Below are positions 13,794 through 24,665 of a DNA stretch of 64,000 nt, piece by piece. How positions within the stretch are numbered: the first letter of the stretch is position 1; each line of letters opens with the position of its first letter. A model generated the notes under the pieces. The model had not been told where the DNA came from and did no database searches. It worked only from the letters and a program-made list of their open reading frames with translations. The translations under genes were made by a program, and so were the position numbers. Source of the DNA: Irineochytrium annulatum (lineage: Eukaryota > Chytridiomycota > Chytridiomycetes > Chytridiales > Chytridiaceae); contig JADGJL010000016.1 of assembly GCA_027600665.1 (NCBI GenBank), positions 1-64,000 of the forward strand. The letters run 5' to 3'.

Positions 13794-14262
13794 TCACTGA
13801 CCTTTTGGCAATTTAAAAATTGAATGCAATGTCATTTTGCTGAGCTTCTCGATCAGCAGCACGTATGGAGGGTTGAACTTGGCAACGATGCCGTCGTTCA
13901 TCACAAGGATCTTGTTGGAATTAATGATAGTGTTCAAGCGATGAGCAATGGTCAGCGTCGTTGCGTTTTTAAACTCCTCCTTGATTGTCGTTTCAATAAG
14001 CGCATTAATTTCCATGTCGACAGAAGCCGTGCAATCGTCCAAGATTATAATTTGGGGACGTTGAAGGCAGTCACGTGTAAGGCACACAGTTGTCTTTTTG
14101 GATTTGATAAACGCACGTTACATTGAAGATGGAATACGATGCAGAGAATGCGCACCTTTGTCATTAGACTTAGTTCAAACATTTTCTGATTACCATGTGC
14201 CGCGGCAAACTCATACCGCGAAGAGGACAGGATCTTGCGGCATAATGGCGACTAATTTTAAA
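13794..14262 (-). pseudogene. Relic of an ABC transporter nucleotide-binding domain
   Basis: On the minus strand VAIMPQDPVLFA, around 14257-14222, matches the Q-loop region of an ABCC/MRP second nucleotide-binding domain. Downstream, IIILDDCTASVD (Walker B and D-loop) and LTIAHRLNTI (H-loop) follow in one frame to the stop at 13794. Between them only about 140 bp remain, and no LSGGQ-type signature is found where about 75 codons would be expected. The Walker A segment and membrane domains are not found upstream. This is a decayed fragment. The fragment at 14321-14662 may be an even more degenerate part of the same gene. Confidence 0.75.
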
Positions 14263-14778
14263 AGCCAATTAGATTAGCACGGACCTACATGGGAATGGGG
14301 AATAGGGGAAAGATCGATAACTAACATACCGAGTCGCTGTCGCGCTGGCCGCTCAGGTATGGCGGCACTGTATTTGAAGAGGATAATGAACTAACTGTTA
14401 CCGACTCGCTGCCGTGCCGGCCGCTCACTAAAATTTCACGGAGCGTCAGCGGCGATGTTGGATGCTGCCCGGTATAGTCATCCTTTCTCCAGTTCGTATC
14501 AAAACTTGCAAAAAATTTGCAGTGCGATATTAATAATTCGGCTCGTAACATGTACGCGTCCGTCAGGTCCAAAGGCATGTTCGCCAGCAACCAGGTTTCT
14601 AAAGGCGTGTCTACTCGCATCCACAGAATCCAGTCAACACAGAAGCGTGCATGACGTTCCAATTATTACAACAAATACGTGTGCGTTATGCCAAGTGCGA
14701 AGTAAATTATAACCATATAAAACAAAAAAAGCCTTGATAAGGGGTTAATTGCAAGAGAAGGGGTCGAGTGTCCGCATA
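14263..14778. other. Gene-poor stretch with an imperfect direct repeat
   Basis: It holds a frame at 14321-14662 (minus) of unclear origin and two 28-nt imperfect direct repeats, 14328-14355 and 14400-14427, identical at 24 of 28 positions. No intact gene is seen. Confidence 0.4.
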
Positions 14779-16896
14779 TTACTTTTGCGATTGCAGATAT
14801 CGCTTTAAAGTGTTCAACCGATTATCGATATCCTCACTGTCGTCGTTTTCCGGTCTTCGCCACTCGTTCCGATCTGCCATAATCATTCAGTAGTTCGACC
14901 ATTCGTCATGGTACTACCTCTGGAAGCGTGGTGCGAGTTTGCGGGCTTCGGATTCCGCCGTTGTGTTTGTCTGGGGAAGCCTGCAAAATGTTGGTGACCT
15001 GGCCAAAAGAAAATAGAGAACCTTTGCTATCGGAGCGTTCCCGTCCCTTCCGTTCGCGGTTGTTCCTCTGGCTTTGAGTCGTGCTTAGTGAGCTGATTGA
15101 ATTTCTTGACGAGTCGACCGAGGATTGGCGGGAGCCCGATCCGCTTCTAAATATCGACGGTAAGAAGCAGGAATTAAAAAAATTAAAAGAAAATAAAAGA
15201 AAATAAAATAAAAAATAAAATGAAAATATTATACATATATGTTAAAATAAAAAAGTTGAAAACAATGGGATGATACGGAATTTTACAGTCAACGTACCTA
15301 TTTCTTCTTTCGAGCAACCTCCGTTCGCGCTCATACACGTAGCTGTGATCATTGATAGTGCTCAGTACCTGCGCGAACAATTTGCAACGAAGTCAGCCTT
15401 TTAACATACGATGTCGGGTCAAAGCGTCGAAAGGTTGGGCTAGGATGCCGAGAACTCGAGTTTCTTTGTACTGGATACGCGTAAGTACAATGAATGTTCG
15501 CTTAAAAGTAACATTTTTCTCGCTTCTCCTTTGGTGGCCGGCAGTGCATTAGTGGTCTAGACTTTACGACGTCGTAATGAGAGGGTCTGTCACGTGTTAG
15601 TCAGCGTAACAATACTGATGTGTAACGAACCTTCCTAAAGCCTCCTCCTTTTGCAGTGATTCTCGAATGGATGATTTCGAGCGACGAGATCGGGACCTAT
15701 CTCGTCGCGACACCTCCGGGTGCGTATCCTGGACGTGATTAGCATTGAAAGCACCAATTACCACGTATCATGCCTACCAACTTCCCCAGAAGCCGAACGA
15801 GCGTCGACAATGTTTTCTTAAATTCGTGCGTATTCTGTTACTCCCTTAGCTTCTCAATAATCACTAACGTCATACCAAATCGCCCCGCTGTGACTCGATA
15901 TCGGCGACAAACTCATGAATCCTATCGTTGATGTTATATGCCGTCTCCTTCCGCACAGCGAAATCACTTAGCGAGGCTACTTTAGCAGCTAACATCAAAA
16001 CTGTAAGTAAACCTCGCGTTGCTTCGTCGACCATTTAGCTCCTGTTTCAATTGATGCTTCAGCCGGTCGTTTTCCTTTAATAGCTGCGTCGTGTTCGTTA
16101 TTAACCTGCACCTCCGACGATATATTTGGAGCCAAACCTTTGAAATGTCGTCCATATGTTGCAACCGCTCTTGTCGCAGTTGCAGAATCTCAAGTCTCAG
16201 CGCCTCGACCACAACGTTGCTTTGCGCTTGGTTTTCATCGCAGAATGTCAACGGCAGCGGATAGTGTACGCTTAGAGTTTCATTAGCAACGAGAGAAACG
16301 CCAACGGTGACAATTATACCGATCGAAAGCGACAGCGTATGTCATGATGAGGTAGATCTTCTTCGTGGACGGGGTCGGCGGAGGTTGCGGCATCCGTTGA
16401 AGAGGTTCGCCTCTCCGCATTGCTTCAAGGTCGTCCGGCATCAAGACATCCAGGTGGACGATCCTGTTCGGTTGCTGTAGCACATCAATAATTTATTATT
16501 GTAGATCCCGCGATAGCGCGAAAACAGGAAGAAACCAGCTACATGATGTAAAAGATGTTTACCATTTTCAAGGAAGACACCAACATTTCCACAAAGACGG
16601 GAAATCGCTTGTAGTTCCCAGTTTTCTTTGATATGTCTTCTACATCTAGCGCGGCATCAATAACGAGAGACTGCGTAAAGCGAGCACCCACAGCTGTCGG
16701 AGAAGTAGCCCGACCACTCCGCTCCCGTGTTTTCCCGCTTGAGTGTAATGGAAAGGTGGTTTGGCTGAGGGTCCTCATTGATGGAGGCCGATATGTTGAG
16801 CAGGAAATAGTTCCCGCGCAGCTGAATGCGGCCTGTCTCATTGATATTGGCAACTTTGGGCGATGGTGATGGATCGTGAAGCATTTTGACTTCCAA
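14779..16896 (-). CDS. CCDC61: CCDC61/VFL3 basal-body protein
   Basis: Multi-exon gene. The first exons join to SGYFSDS/YVEDISKKTGNYKRF, then FPVFVEMLVSSLKM, QPNRIVHLDVLMPDDLEAMR, KKIYLIMTYAVAFDR and VHYPLPL. These match the head domain of CCDC61, which has an XRCC4/SAS-6-like fold. A long coiled coil follows (VVEALRLEILQLRQERLQ onward). The last exon, near 14879-14779, ends with a short helix IDNRLNTLKRYLQSQK. CCDC61 (Chlamydomonas VFL3) anchors basal-body-associated fibres and orients basal bodies. Introns are about 45-90 nt. The boundaries of the central exons between 15,000 and 15,980 are uncertain. Confidence 0.85.
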
Positions 16897-16984
16897 ATCT
16901 CATTCAAGCCCGGTGAGGGGCACAGCAGGAACCGCCCTTATGGCCTAAGCACAACGACTCATGTTTTCAGCAATATACACCAAT

Positions 16985-19557
16985 TTAATCAATTAATATA
17001 ACACTGTTATCGTCCTCCTTCGAGACCTGAACAACCTTCCCTCTCGTTGCAACCTCGAGCCTCGCAGCAGCGCTCCCATCACTGGAAACCTCTCTACGCG
17101 TGATGTTGAAGGCATCCCTGTCTTCCCCACCCCCTCGGCGAGTTTCTGCGCTCGCAATAATTTTTCTGTAATTTCCGGCGCTGGCTTCGTCGTTGTACCC
17201 GACCGGACAAGAGATCGAGCAACTCGAATCGACGGACCCGCGCTTCGCCATCGGGTCCTCAATCATCCGCCCTGAGCAGTTCGCAATTACGACGTCTATG
17301 CATTTAGCCTTCACACTCAAAGTAGTCGAGCTCTTTCCACATTGATCGCAAACCAGCCTCCTCGTCTTGAATTGCTTCGGGGCGCGAGTCGAGGTCGATG
17401 TGTCGAGGGGATGCAGAGAGCCGGCCGGAGCCGGTGGACCTTCAGGTCGCTTAAGCTCGAATGCCAGCGTGGCTTTGCCTTCATTTGAACGTGCCCTCCT
17501 TTGTATCGTCGGCAAGTTGTTTTTTGTAGATAAATTTGTCAGCAAACCCTTCGTGCCATGCTGGTCCCCGGCAGAATGGCCCTCATCGGGATCATCCACA
17601 TTCTCCCCATAAAGTGCCCAGTCAGGTATTGTAGCGTTTAGTTGACTCGGCGGCTTTCTTTTTGCTCCCAACGATGTGCTCGCAACCTGATCGCTGCTCT
17701 TCGCCTTCATAAGAGCAATTTTCTTAGGGCCTTTTTCCTGAGCGCCGTAAAAACTGCCCTTCTCCTCGCCATCCTTGTTGATTTGTTTCATGGCTGTCTG
17801 GAAAAGCCGCTTCCCCGCAAACCCTGCAGGGTTTCCCTTCGGCATATTTCTGCGAGAAGCTGAGGCTTGCGCTTGTACCGATTCCATCTGCAATCGCCTC
17901 TCTCGTGCATCCAGCAAAATCCGCGACTTTTCCACAGTCACGGCCTTTTGAGTCGCGAGGTCGACAGACTCCACTACTCCAACTTTGTCGGCCGACGCCG
18001 AAAGCGTGATGTGAGTCCCCATAGGAAGAACGACCGACCTCTCCTCCACATCATTGTCAGGCTTCACGCCTTCAACACCGCCGATAGAATAAACCGCCTT
18101 CGACTTCCCTCGCTCGTGCGGCTTCTCGACCTCCAATCCGCCCACATCCGACAACGTGATGCGCGTGCCGCGAGGATGTTTCTCCTCCACGATCTCCTCA
18201 GCAATATCGTCGGATTCGAACAAATTTGTGGAAATGCCGTACGACCCTCCCTTCGGCTTCACGATGCGAGCCGGTGAATCGCTGACGGAGACGACTCCTT
18301 TAACGACTCGCTTCGGCGCGGTCGCGGGGGCATGCGCCGCACTCTGTCTGGCGGACCGGCGCCGCGTGCGCTCGTCGGGCACGTCAGGGAAGTCATAGGA
18401 CGAGCCGCCCGCGTCCCCACGGTACTCGGTGGATACGAGCATGACGTCGTCGTCGACGGGCGGCGCCCGATAGCTCACGGAGGGGTCCTTGATGATTGAC
18501 CCCTTCTTGTCCCGCTGGACAACGTTCCCTCGGAACTGCGGCAGCTGCTGCGGCTCCAGGAACAGCTCTTCCCCGAATTCGCTCATGTTCTTCCCCACTA
18601 GATAGACGACGCCATGCCTTTGCAACATCTAGCGCACGAATTAGAGGCTGTTGCAAAAAGGTCAAAGAGGAGCGAGAGAAAATAAACGTACATCCAAAGC
18701 CCGCTGCCATCGATTGTCGTTAATGACGGCATCATTCGCCCTTCTCCACTGCTTCCAATGCCCGGTCTCGGGCTCACGGGCGATCAGCTTGTCAATTTCA
18801 GCCACGGCCTCATCGTGTCCATCCGCCAGTTTCTTCAAGTTCGTTTCGCTCGCGGAAATTGGAGGTTCCTGAGGGTATATAAGGTCTTCGATGGCGTTGG
18901 CTCTAAGGCGAAAGGTTAGGACATCAAGGATATTTTGCAAAGAACTTACAAAAGAAAATCATGCATTAGCACATTCGGTGTGAACTTCTTTCCGGGCGGC
19001 GCGCAGGCGGGAATGTGCTCTTTGTCTGAGGCTGGAGGCACGAAGTCCACGTAATCATCAGGGTTCTCCCCAGGCGGGATCGCGTACCAACACGGGGCCG
19101 GGCCACGGCCCTCTGTATCCACTTCCTTCATGGCTTTATCGCTAGTCGACGGCGACGCGGGCAGAATCGTATCCAGTGGCCTCGCACTAATCCCTCCACC
19201 GCTGCTGACTTCGACTTCGACGATGTTCTTCGCTTTCCGCCGTTTGGCTGCTGGCGGACTGGCTGCCTCGTCGCGAAAATCGTCACCACCGGCTGTTCGC
19301 GGCGTCCTCGCGGGCTCGCCGCCAGCCGCCGACCTCGCCGACATTGCCGAGTCCGCATCCTCGCTATCCAGGTCCATAACATCGACCCCGCCACTTGTAT
19401 TCGCACGGCCTTCGCCTTCAATCCCCTCCATGCTCTTTTTCCGCTTCCGCCGCGTCGTGGTGACGGGGTCTATGGTCTCAAATCGAGCCGCGCTTGCGGG
19501 GCGTAACGGGCTTCGCCCCACGTCATCCGAGCTTATGGATATAACGTCGTCGGCCAT
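16985..19557 (-). CDS. Uncharacterised, probably nuclear protein with SUMO-interaction-like ends
   Basis: Three exons (start MADDV at 19557; junctions HDFL/LANAIED and RALD/MLQRH) give about 820 residues. The N-terminus reads DVISISSDD and the extreme C-terminus NSVILID. Both fit SUMO-interacting motifs, a hydrophobic core beside acidic residues. Basic NLS-like runs are RRKRKKS and AAKRRKAK. A conserved-looking helical segment (HWKQWRRANDAVINDNRWQR) lies in exon 2. Near the C-terminus a cysteine group, RRLVCDQCGKSSTTL followed by further Cys, could be a small zinc-binding site. No known family is recognised. A nuclear SUMO-linked role is inference from the motifs only. Confidence 0.75.
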
Positions 19558-19742
19558 GCAGGATGATGGATATGTGACAAGTTTGACCATTTGACAATGT
19601 TGAGCGGACTGGAAGTAATTGCGGTACAGAAAAATCGAAGTCCAAAGTCGCTTGGGTGCTCTCTTTGTTATAACGAGATAAAGGGCAGCAGAAACGAAGC
19701 GTTTATCTTACTGCAGGTCTAATCGGCGCATGAAAGTAAACC

Positions 19743-20729
19743 CTAACTCCTGTCCCTGAGGCGCCCATCCTCCTCCACCACCTCCCAATCCGTCACCCAC
19801 TCTTTCATTACCCCACCAAACCCCTCCAGCGCGACCTCGACCAGCTCTCTCAAACTCGCGTGCCTCTCCACGCTTTCCAAATCCCCCCTAGCGATCCTCT
19901 TGGCCAGCGGCAAACACCTCGCCGCGCACGCGTCCCCGGACCTCGCCCGCTCCGCCAGATCCCTCAACCGCCTCTTCTCCTTTGTGTTCCACCATCCCTG
20001 CGATCCATATAGCGCGTCCAGCGTCGCCGACAAACCCCGCATCAGCATTAACGAACCCGACGCCGCGTCCCCGGCCTCGATAGCGTCCCACGCGTCATGC
20101 AGAAGGTCCGCGAGGTCATATCGCAGCCTGTCGACGACGTAGGCGGGCCACGTCTCGCTCCCCCGCGGCTTGCCCCTCGCGTGGACGTCGCACGCCCGCT
20201 GCCGGATAAACGCGACGGTGCCGTGCGAGTCGTCCTGGAGGACGGTGCCGGACCGCCAGGCGGAGACGGTCGCGTCCTCGAGGTTCTCGATCTCGCGAAG
20301 CATGCGCGCTGCAGGGTTAATGAAGATTTCTACCTCAACCTCTGCGTGAAGGATGCCGTGGCGAGCGGACTTGGCTGCGATCTTGGGCAAGGTGAGCTCC
20401 GGGGATGTTGGGGAGGAGAGTATGTCGTCCGGGAAGGGGAGCCGGAAGAGGCGGCGCTGGCGGGTTAGGGGCTTGTGGATGACGAAGAGGTCGATGTCAG
20501 ATGTGGCCTTTGTTGTAATGGGCGCAATGAATCGCATGATGTGCTGGTTAGGATGACGAAATGCGCCAGGACGCCCTACATTGATGTGGCCCGTTGCAAC
20601 GGAGCCCGCCAGGAAGATGCCGACAATGTCATCTTTGAGTTCCTCATTCAGGTCGCGGACCACCATCTCGACGACGTGCCGATACCTCGCGGGAACCCGG
20701 GAGGGGACCGAAGAAGCAGTCGCCGTCAT
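19743..20729 (-). CDS. Nucleotidyltransferase-superfamily protein (stand-alone)
   Basis: A single exon of 328 residues. It has the pol-beta-like nucleotidyltransferase signature: GIFLAGSVATGHIN (GS motif), then SDIDLFV (the DxD metal pair), then EVEVEIFIN (third carboxylate), with about 30 residues inserted between the first two. The C-terminal half is helical (YDLADLLHDAWDAIEAGDAA, KEKRRLRDLAERA), in the style of HEPN or substrate-binding helices of bacterial MNT-type proteins. It is intronless among intron-rich neighbours, which could mean bacterial origin. The substrate (nucleotide, RNA or small molecule) cannot be told. Confidence 0.75.
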   Translation of the reverse strand: MTATASSVPSRVPARYRHVVEMVVRDLNEELKDDIVGIFLAGSVATGHINVGRPGAFRHPNQHIMRFIAPITTKATSDIDLFVIHKPLTRQRRLFRLPFPDDILSSPTSPELTLPKIAAKSARHGILHAEVEVEIFINPAARMLREIENLEDATVSAWRSGTVLQDDSHGTVAFIRQRACDVHARGKPRGSETWPAYVVDRLRYDLADLLHDAWDAIEAGDAASGSLMLMRGLSATLDALYGSQGWWNTKEKRRLRDLAERARSGDACAARCLPLAKRIARGDLESVERHASLRELVEVALEGFGGVMKEWVTDWEVVEEDGRLRDRS

Positions 20730-20852
20730 CAGAGATCAATTTTGACACCTTTTTGGAGATGACTGGAGTGGACGTTTCCATAGCGGTTATTTGTTGCAAA
20801 TGATCTGCGAGTACGTTGCTCTGTTACATTCCCATCATCGTTTGGCCTCCTG

Positions 20853-22955
20853 TCAATCATCCCTCACGAGCGTCACGACCGTCTCCGTCCTCGGCGTCTG
20901 CGGAAACATGTCGAACGGCCTAATTGTAGCGATTCGATAGCCGTTCACCGGTATCAATCTCAACCCGTTGTTGTACACGCCTCGCGGCTCAACGACTTTG
21001 GCCACGCCGTCCCTCACCTCCACCTTCTTCCCACCCAAATACACCGCGCCTACACCCCCTTCAACAACCCCCGCCGCCGTCGTCGTCCGCCATCGTCGCG
21101 CGTCCTCCGTCGGCTTCCCGTCCTCCCGCACCCTCGCGCGCAGCGAATCCAGCACCTGCCCGTCGTACTCCGCCGGCGGCACGCCCTCGATCCCAAACCG
21201 CCGGATTCGCTTTAGGTCGTTCGCCTGGCTCGTCGCATCACACGACACGTAAATGATGACGCGTGGGTTGAACCTGATGAGCTGGTGCAGGAACGCTTGC
21301 GAGCAGCCCTTTTTGGGCGGGTCGATCACCACTGCCACCCTGTCGCACAACGGTGTACCAGCACCCTCCGCCGGCGCCGATCCCGCCGAGGAGCCTTTCC
21401 GCCGCAGGTTGTCCACCAGCAGCGGCACGTCCGAGAACAGGTCGTCGACGTTGCCCACGTGGAAGACAGCGTTCGAGACGCCGTTATCGGCCGCGTTCCT
21501 CCTGGCCCATCTGACGGCGTTCTGCACGACCTCGATGCCAATGACCCTCTCGAAATCCGCCGCGCATTGCAGCGCAAACAGTCCCGTGCCGCAGAACGCG
21601 TCGATGAGCGTCGTGACGCCCCTCGAGTCGACCGCGTGCCGCCGCAGCTCGCATCGGACGTGGTGAGTTAGGTGGCCAAGGATGAAAGAGTTGAGCTGGA
21701 AGAAATTGTTGGCCTCGCCGCGAAAGAGCTGGCCGTTTACAACGTCCGCTACGATGTCTTGGGACCGCGTAACGGCGGATTGGGTCCACCCAGCAGGAGG
21801 CCATGATTGCGGCCAGGGTAACGTCGACTCGAGACCAAGTCGTTGGGCTAAAGGGACCTTTGCGGGGATGCCATTTCCTGCCGTGGTTGCCGCCGACGCA
21901 GCCGACGCGCTTGTCGCGAATGCCGTCTCCTTGGGCACTTTCATGGTCGCGACAAAATCCGCGAGCCGTCCTCCGGACGTCTGCTGCGGTGGTGGTTGTG
22001 TTGCTGGTGATGGTGGTGTCGGCCGACTGCTGCTGAGGGTATTCGGCGGCGGTAACAACGTATTCCGTATAATCCACGTCGTAGCAAGTCGATCATGCCC
22101 AGCCGCCTTTCCCACGTTCTCCTCGCGAATCATCCGAAACTCCTCATTGACTTTGTCCGTCGCGACCGGGCACTCGCGCATATCCACGACGCTCTTCGTC
22201 CGCCCCCTCTGCAGGAACCCAATCCCTTTGACCTCCTTCCCCGCGTACACGGATGGCCGGTGCGGCGTGATCTTGGTGCGAAAACCGTACTCTTCCGGCG
22301 AGGGCACGACGGGGAGCACATCCGGCGCGCCTTCGACCGCGGAGAAGACGCGCTGGATCATCTCGTGCTTCTGCTCAAGCTGCGTCGCGTACGGCACGTG
22401 CTGGAAGGAGCAGCCGCTACACTGGGCGTGGTGCTGACACCGGGGCTCGACGCGTGATGGTGAGGGCGTCACGACGCTGACGAGCTCGCACCAGGCCACG
22501 CATTGGGTCCTGTCGACCTGGTACGGCCTCGCGACAACGACCTCACCGCGCATCACGGTAGGTACGAGGAGCAGCCAGCCGCCGTCGGCAATGCAGAAGC
22601 CGTGGCCGTCGTCCGAGACGCCTTCTACTGTAAGACGGCCCGTGTGCGCGCCGTCAGGGTACGGGAAAGGCGGGAGAGGGTCGAGGGGAGTGGTCTTGTT
22701 GACTACCGATAGGAAGGGAATGGAGGGGTGGGTGGTTCGGAGTCCCTCGAGGGTGATCTTGATGTCATGTTGAAGGAAGTGCAGCGGATTCGCAGCATGG
22801 TTGACGGGGCTGTTTCGCCGCTTCGGCTTGGGGTGTCTCGGACTCGATCCGGGCCTTGGCGGCGCGCGACTCCACGTCGAGTAAGCTCTCGACCGTGGTT
22901 GTAGGTGTGAGAGCAGGTGTAACCTCCGAGACATAATGCTGCTCGAAAAATGCAT
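20853..22955 (-). CDS. TRM2: RNA (uracil-5-)-methyltransferase, TRM2/RlmD family
   Basis: A 700-residue single-exon S-adenosylmethionine-dependent methyltransferase that makes 5-methyluridine in RNA. Seen: iron-sulfur cysteines in CQHHAQCSGCSFQH, the EEYGFRTKITPH segment, the SAM-binding motif FCGTGLFALQCA, IDPPKKG, and the catalytic cysteine in IYVSCDATSQANDLKRI. The N-terminus (MHFSSSIMSRRLHLLSHL, then many Arg/Ser/Pro) looks like a mitochondrial targeting presequence, so tRNA or mitochondrial rRNA are possible substrates. It is divergent from RPC11, with 82 bp between start codons. Confidence 0.88.
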   Translation of the reverse strand: MHFSSSIMSRRLHLLSHLQPRSRAYSTWSRAPPRPGSSPRHPKPKRRNSPVNHAANPLHFLQHDIKITLEGLRTTHPSIPFLSVVNKTTPLDPLPPFPYPDGAHTGRLTVEGVSDDGHGFCIADGGWLLLVPTVMRGEVVVARPYQVDRTQCVAWCELVSVVTPSPSRVEPRCQHHAQCSGCSFQHVPYATQLEQKHEMIQRVFSAVEGAPDVLPVVPSPEEYGFRTKITPHRPSVYAGKEVKGIGFLQRGRTKSVVDMRECPVATDKVNEEFRMIREENVGKAAGHDRLATTWIIRNTLLPPPNTLSSSRPTPPSPATQPPPQQTSGGRLADFVATMKVPKETAFATSASAASAATTAGNGIPAKVPLAQRLGLESTLPWPQSWPPAGWTQSAVTRSQDIVADVVNGQLFRGEANNFFQLNSFILGHLTHHVRCELRRHAVDSRGVTTLIDAFCGTGLFALQCAADFERVIGIEVVQNAVRWARRNAADNGVSNAVFHVGNVDDLFSDVPLLVDNLRRKGSSAGSAPAEGAGTPLCDRVAVVIDPPKKGCSQAFLHQLIRFNPRVIIYVSCDATSQANDLKRIRRFGIEGVPPAEYDGQVLDSLRARVREDGKPTEDARRWRTTTAAGVVEGGVGAVYLGGKKVEVRDGVAKVVEPRGVYNNGLRLIPVNGYRIATIRPFDMFPQTPRTETVVTLVRDD

Positions 22956-23037
22956 GACTGGTGACTGTCAAAGCCATTCCATTAGGCATTTGACGTTTGT
23001 CAACTTCTCGTCCACAGCCGCAGCACGGAGTTCGCCG

Positions 23038-23625
23038 ATGTTTTTCTGTCCAGTATGATAATGGAGCATCCCAGTGGGTTCCTGACTGATCTTTCAGCTG
23101 TGTTCGAACTGTTTGCTCATTCAAGAAGGTATCCGGCTACGTTAGGGGAACCCGCTAACAGCTACGATTAGGAGAGCGGGAGAAGGAATTCACCTGCCAG
23201 ACATGTCCCTTTGTCAGACAGGTCGACAAGGTTAGCTTTACTTCATTGCCCAGTGATAATACAGTACTGGCAGCCGGTTAAGAGCAAGAAGCGCTTCAAG
23301 ACGAAAGCAGTCGAGGATGTGCTTGGCGGCGAAGAGGTTGGGTGGACGTTTAGGACGAATGCTAAGATCTGTCATTGCAGGGATGGAAGAATCAGCAACA
23401 AGCTGATGCTGATTGCCCGAGGTGTGAACACAAGCGGTAATCGACTTTTTACGAATTAATGCTAACCTTGCGATTCCATAGCGCTTATTACATGCAACTG
23501 CAGATTCGGTGAGTTGTTGCTTTGATTTCTTCCTCAACTAATAATTTTTGGAAAGCTCTGCTGACGAACCTATGACTACATTTTACACCTGTACAAATTG
23601 CTTCCACACCTGGCGCGAGAACTGA
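23038..23625 (+). CDS. RPC11: RNA polymerase III subunit RPC11 (POLR3K, TFIIS-like)
   Basis: Seven tiny exons (23038-23052, 23098-23128, 23172-23230, 23265-23336, 23381-23436, 23482-23508, 23556-23625) join to 109 residues; human POLR3K has 108. The N-terminal zinc ribbon starts MFFCPLCSNCLLIQE, with TCQTCPF. The linker has AVEDVLGG. The C-terminal TFIIS-like ribbon has CPRCEHKRAYYMQLQIRSAD, the catalytic RSADEP hairpin and YTCTNCFHTW. The six introns are 34-47 nt, and every junction keeps the family frame. This subunit gives Pol III its RNA-cleavage and termination-reinitiation activity. Confidence 0.93.
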
Positions 23626-23726
23626 CGCCCCTAGTGGGTGAACGATCGTCGCAGTATACCACCTTATTTTAATTAATATATATTGCTGAGGATACCGTAC
23701 TGTTGTGTTTATTTACAAAATAGAGA

Positions 23727-24665
23727 TCAATCGTCGTCCTCATCGTCACCAACCATGTCCATATTAACTGCGGACCCTTGGTACTGCATGAGCAAGGCCG
23801 CAACGTCATCCCCCTTCGCTAACGCCAAGGGCGTGGCTCCGTCCTTGTTCTTCACGTTCGTCTGGATCCCTTCCGCGCCGAGCAGCTTGCCCGTAACCTT
23901 CACGCTCCCCCCTGTAAGACAACATCGAGTCAACGAGGCGAACGAAGGGGATTTTCTACAAACCCCAGGCCGCGGAATGCAGCGGGGTGTCCCCGAGCTT
24001 GTTTTGTGAGTTAATTGCAGGTTTTTTCGCCAATAGCAGGTCCACCACGTCGGCGTGGCCGCCGCGACATGCCCAATGCAATGGCGTGTTGCCCGCCTTA
24101 TCGAGAGCTGACACTCATGATAAGCCGCCGTAACCACGACAGGAAGGTGACCACGAACTCACTGTTGACGGATACGCCAGCATCCAACAATTCCTTTGCG
24201 AAAGACAAGTTTCCTAATTTGTGCGCTTACCAACATGCGTCATGTAAGATATAACCCCACCTCTTTTTGCAGCCTCTAAGTAAAGCCTTTAGTGGTTAGA
24301 ACGTAGAACCTGAAGACCATACCGTGTAGAGGATTCTCTATCTGTGCCGTGTTTTCGCCGACTTCAGGTTGGTTCAGACGAAATCTTCGCAGCAAAACCG
24401 CGTACCATAATTCGCAGGAACGAGCCCCTCCTTCTCATCTGATCGGCATCTCCACCAGTTCGCATCGTCTTTGTTTAACACTTGCCCAAAGTATTGGAAT
24501 TCGACAAGACACCGGATCAGGCGATCAAAAAGTCTCACCGTACAAAATCGCGCCTTCATCGAAAGATAGCTCGTCAACATTTTGAGCCGTGTAAGCATAG
24601 AGGGCCCGAACGACCGCGATATCCTTGAGCCCCTTCCTTGGAGCGAGTGATGGCGGCGCTGCCAT
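23727..24665 (-). CDS. OSTF1: OSTF1-like SH3 and ankyrin-repeat protein
   Basis: Multi-exon gene with the full layout of osteoclast-stimulating factor 1. An SH3 domain ([20 protein letters not shown], then [22 protein letters not shown]) is followed by IENPLHEAAKRGNLSF, then ankyrin repeats ([49 protein letters not shown]), and an acidic tail (GDDEDDD) to the stop at 23727. Introns are about 45-60 nt. The family is a cytosolic adaptor in signalling and actin regulation. The start used is MAAPPSLAP at 24665. A decayed partial copy of its SH3 exon lies upstream at 25085-25172. Confidence 0.9.

Noticed and set aside
22765..23124. Minus-strand frame at the TRM2-RPC11 boundary
   Set aside because: It overlaps the start regions of two well-supported divergent genes in a third frame.
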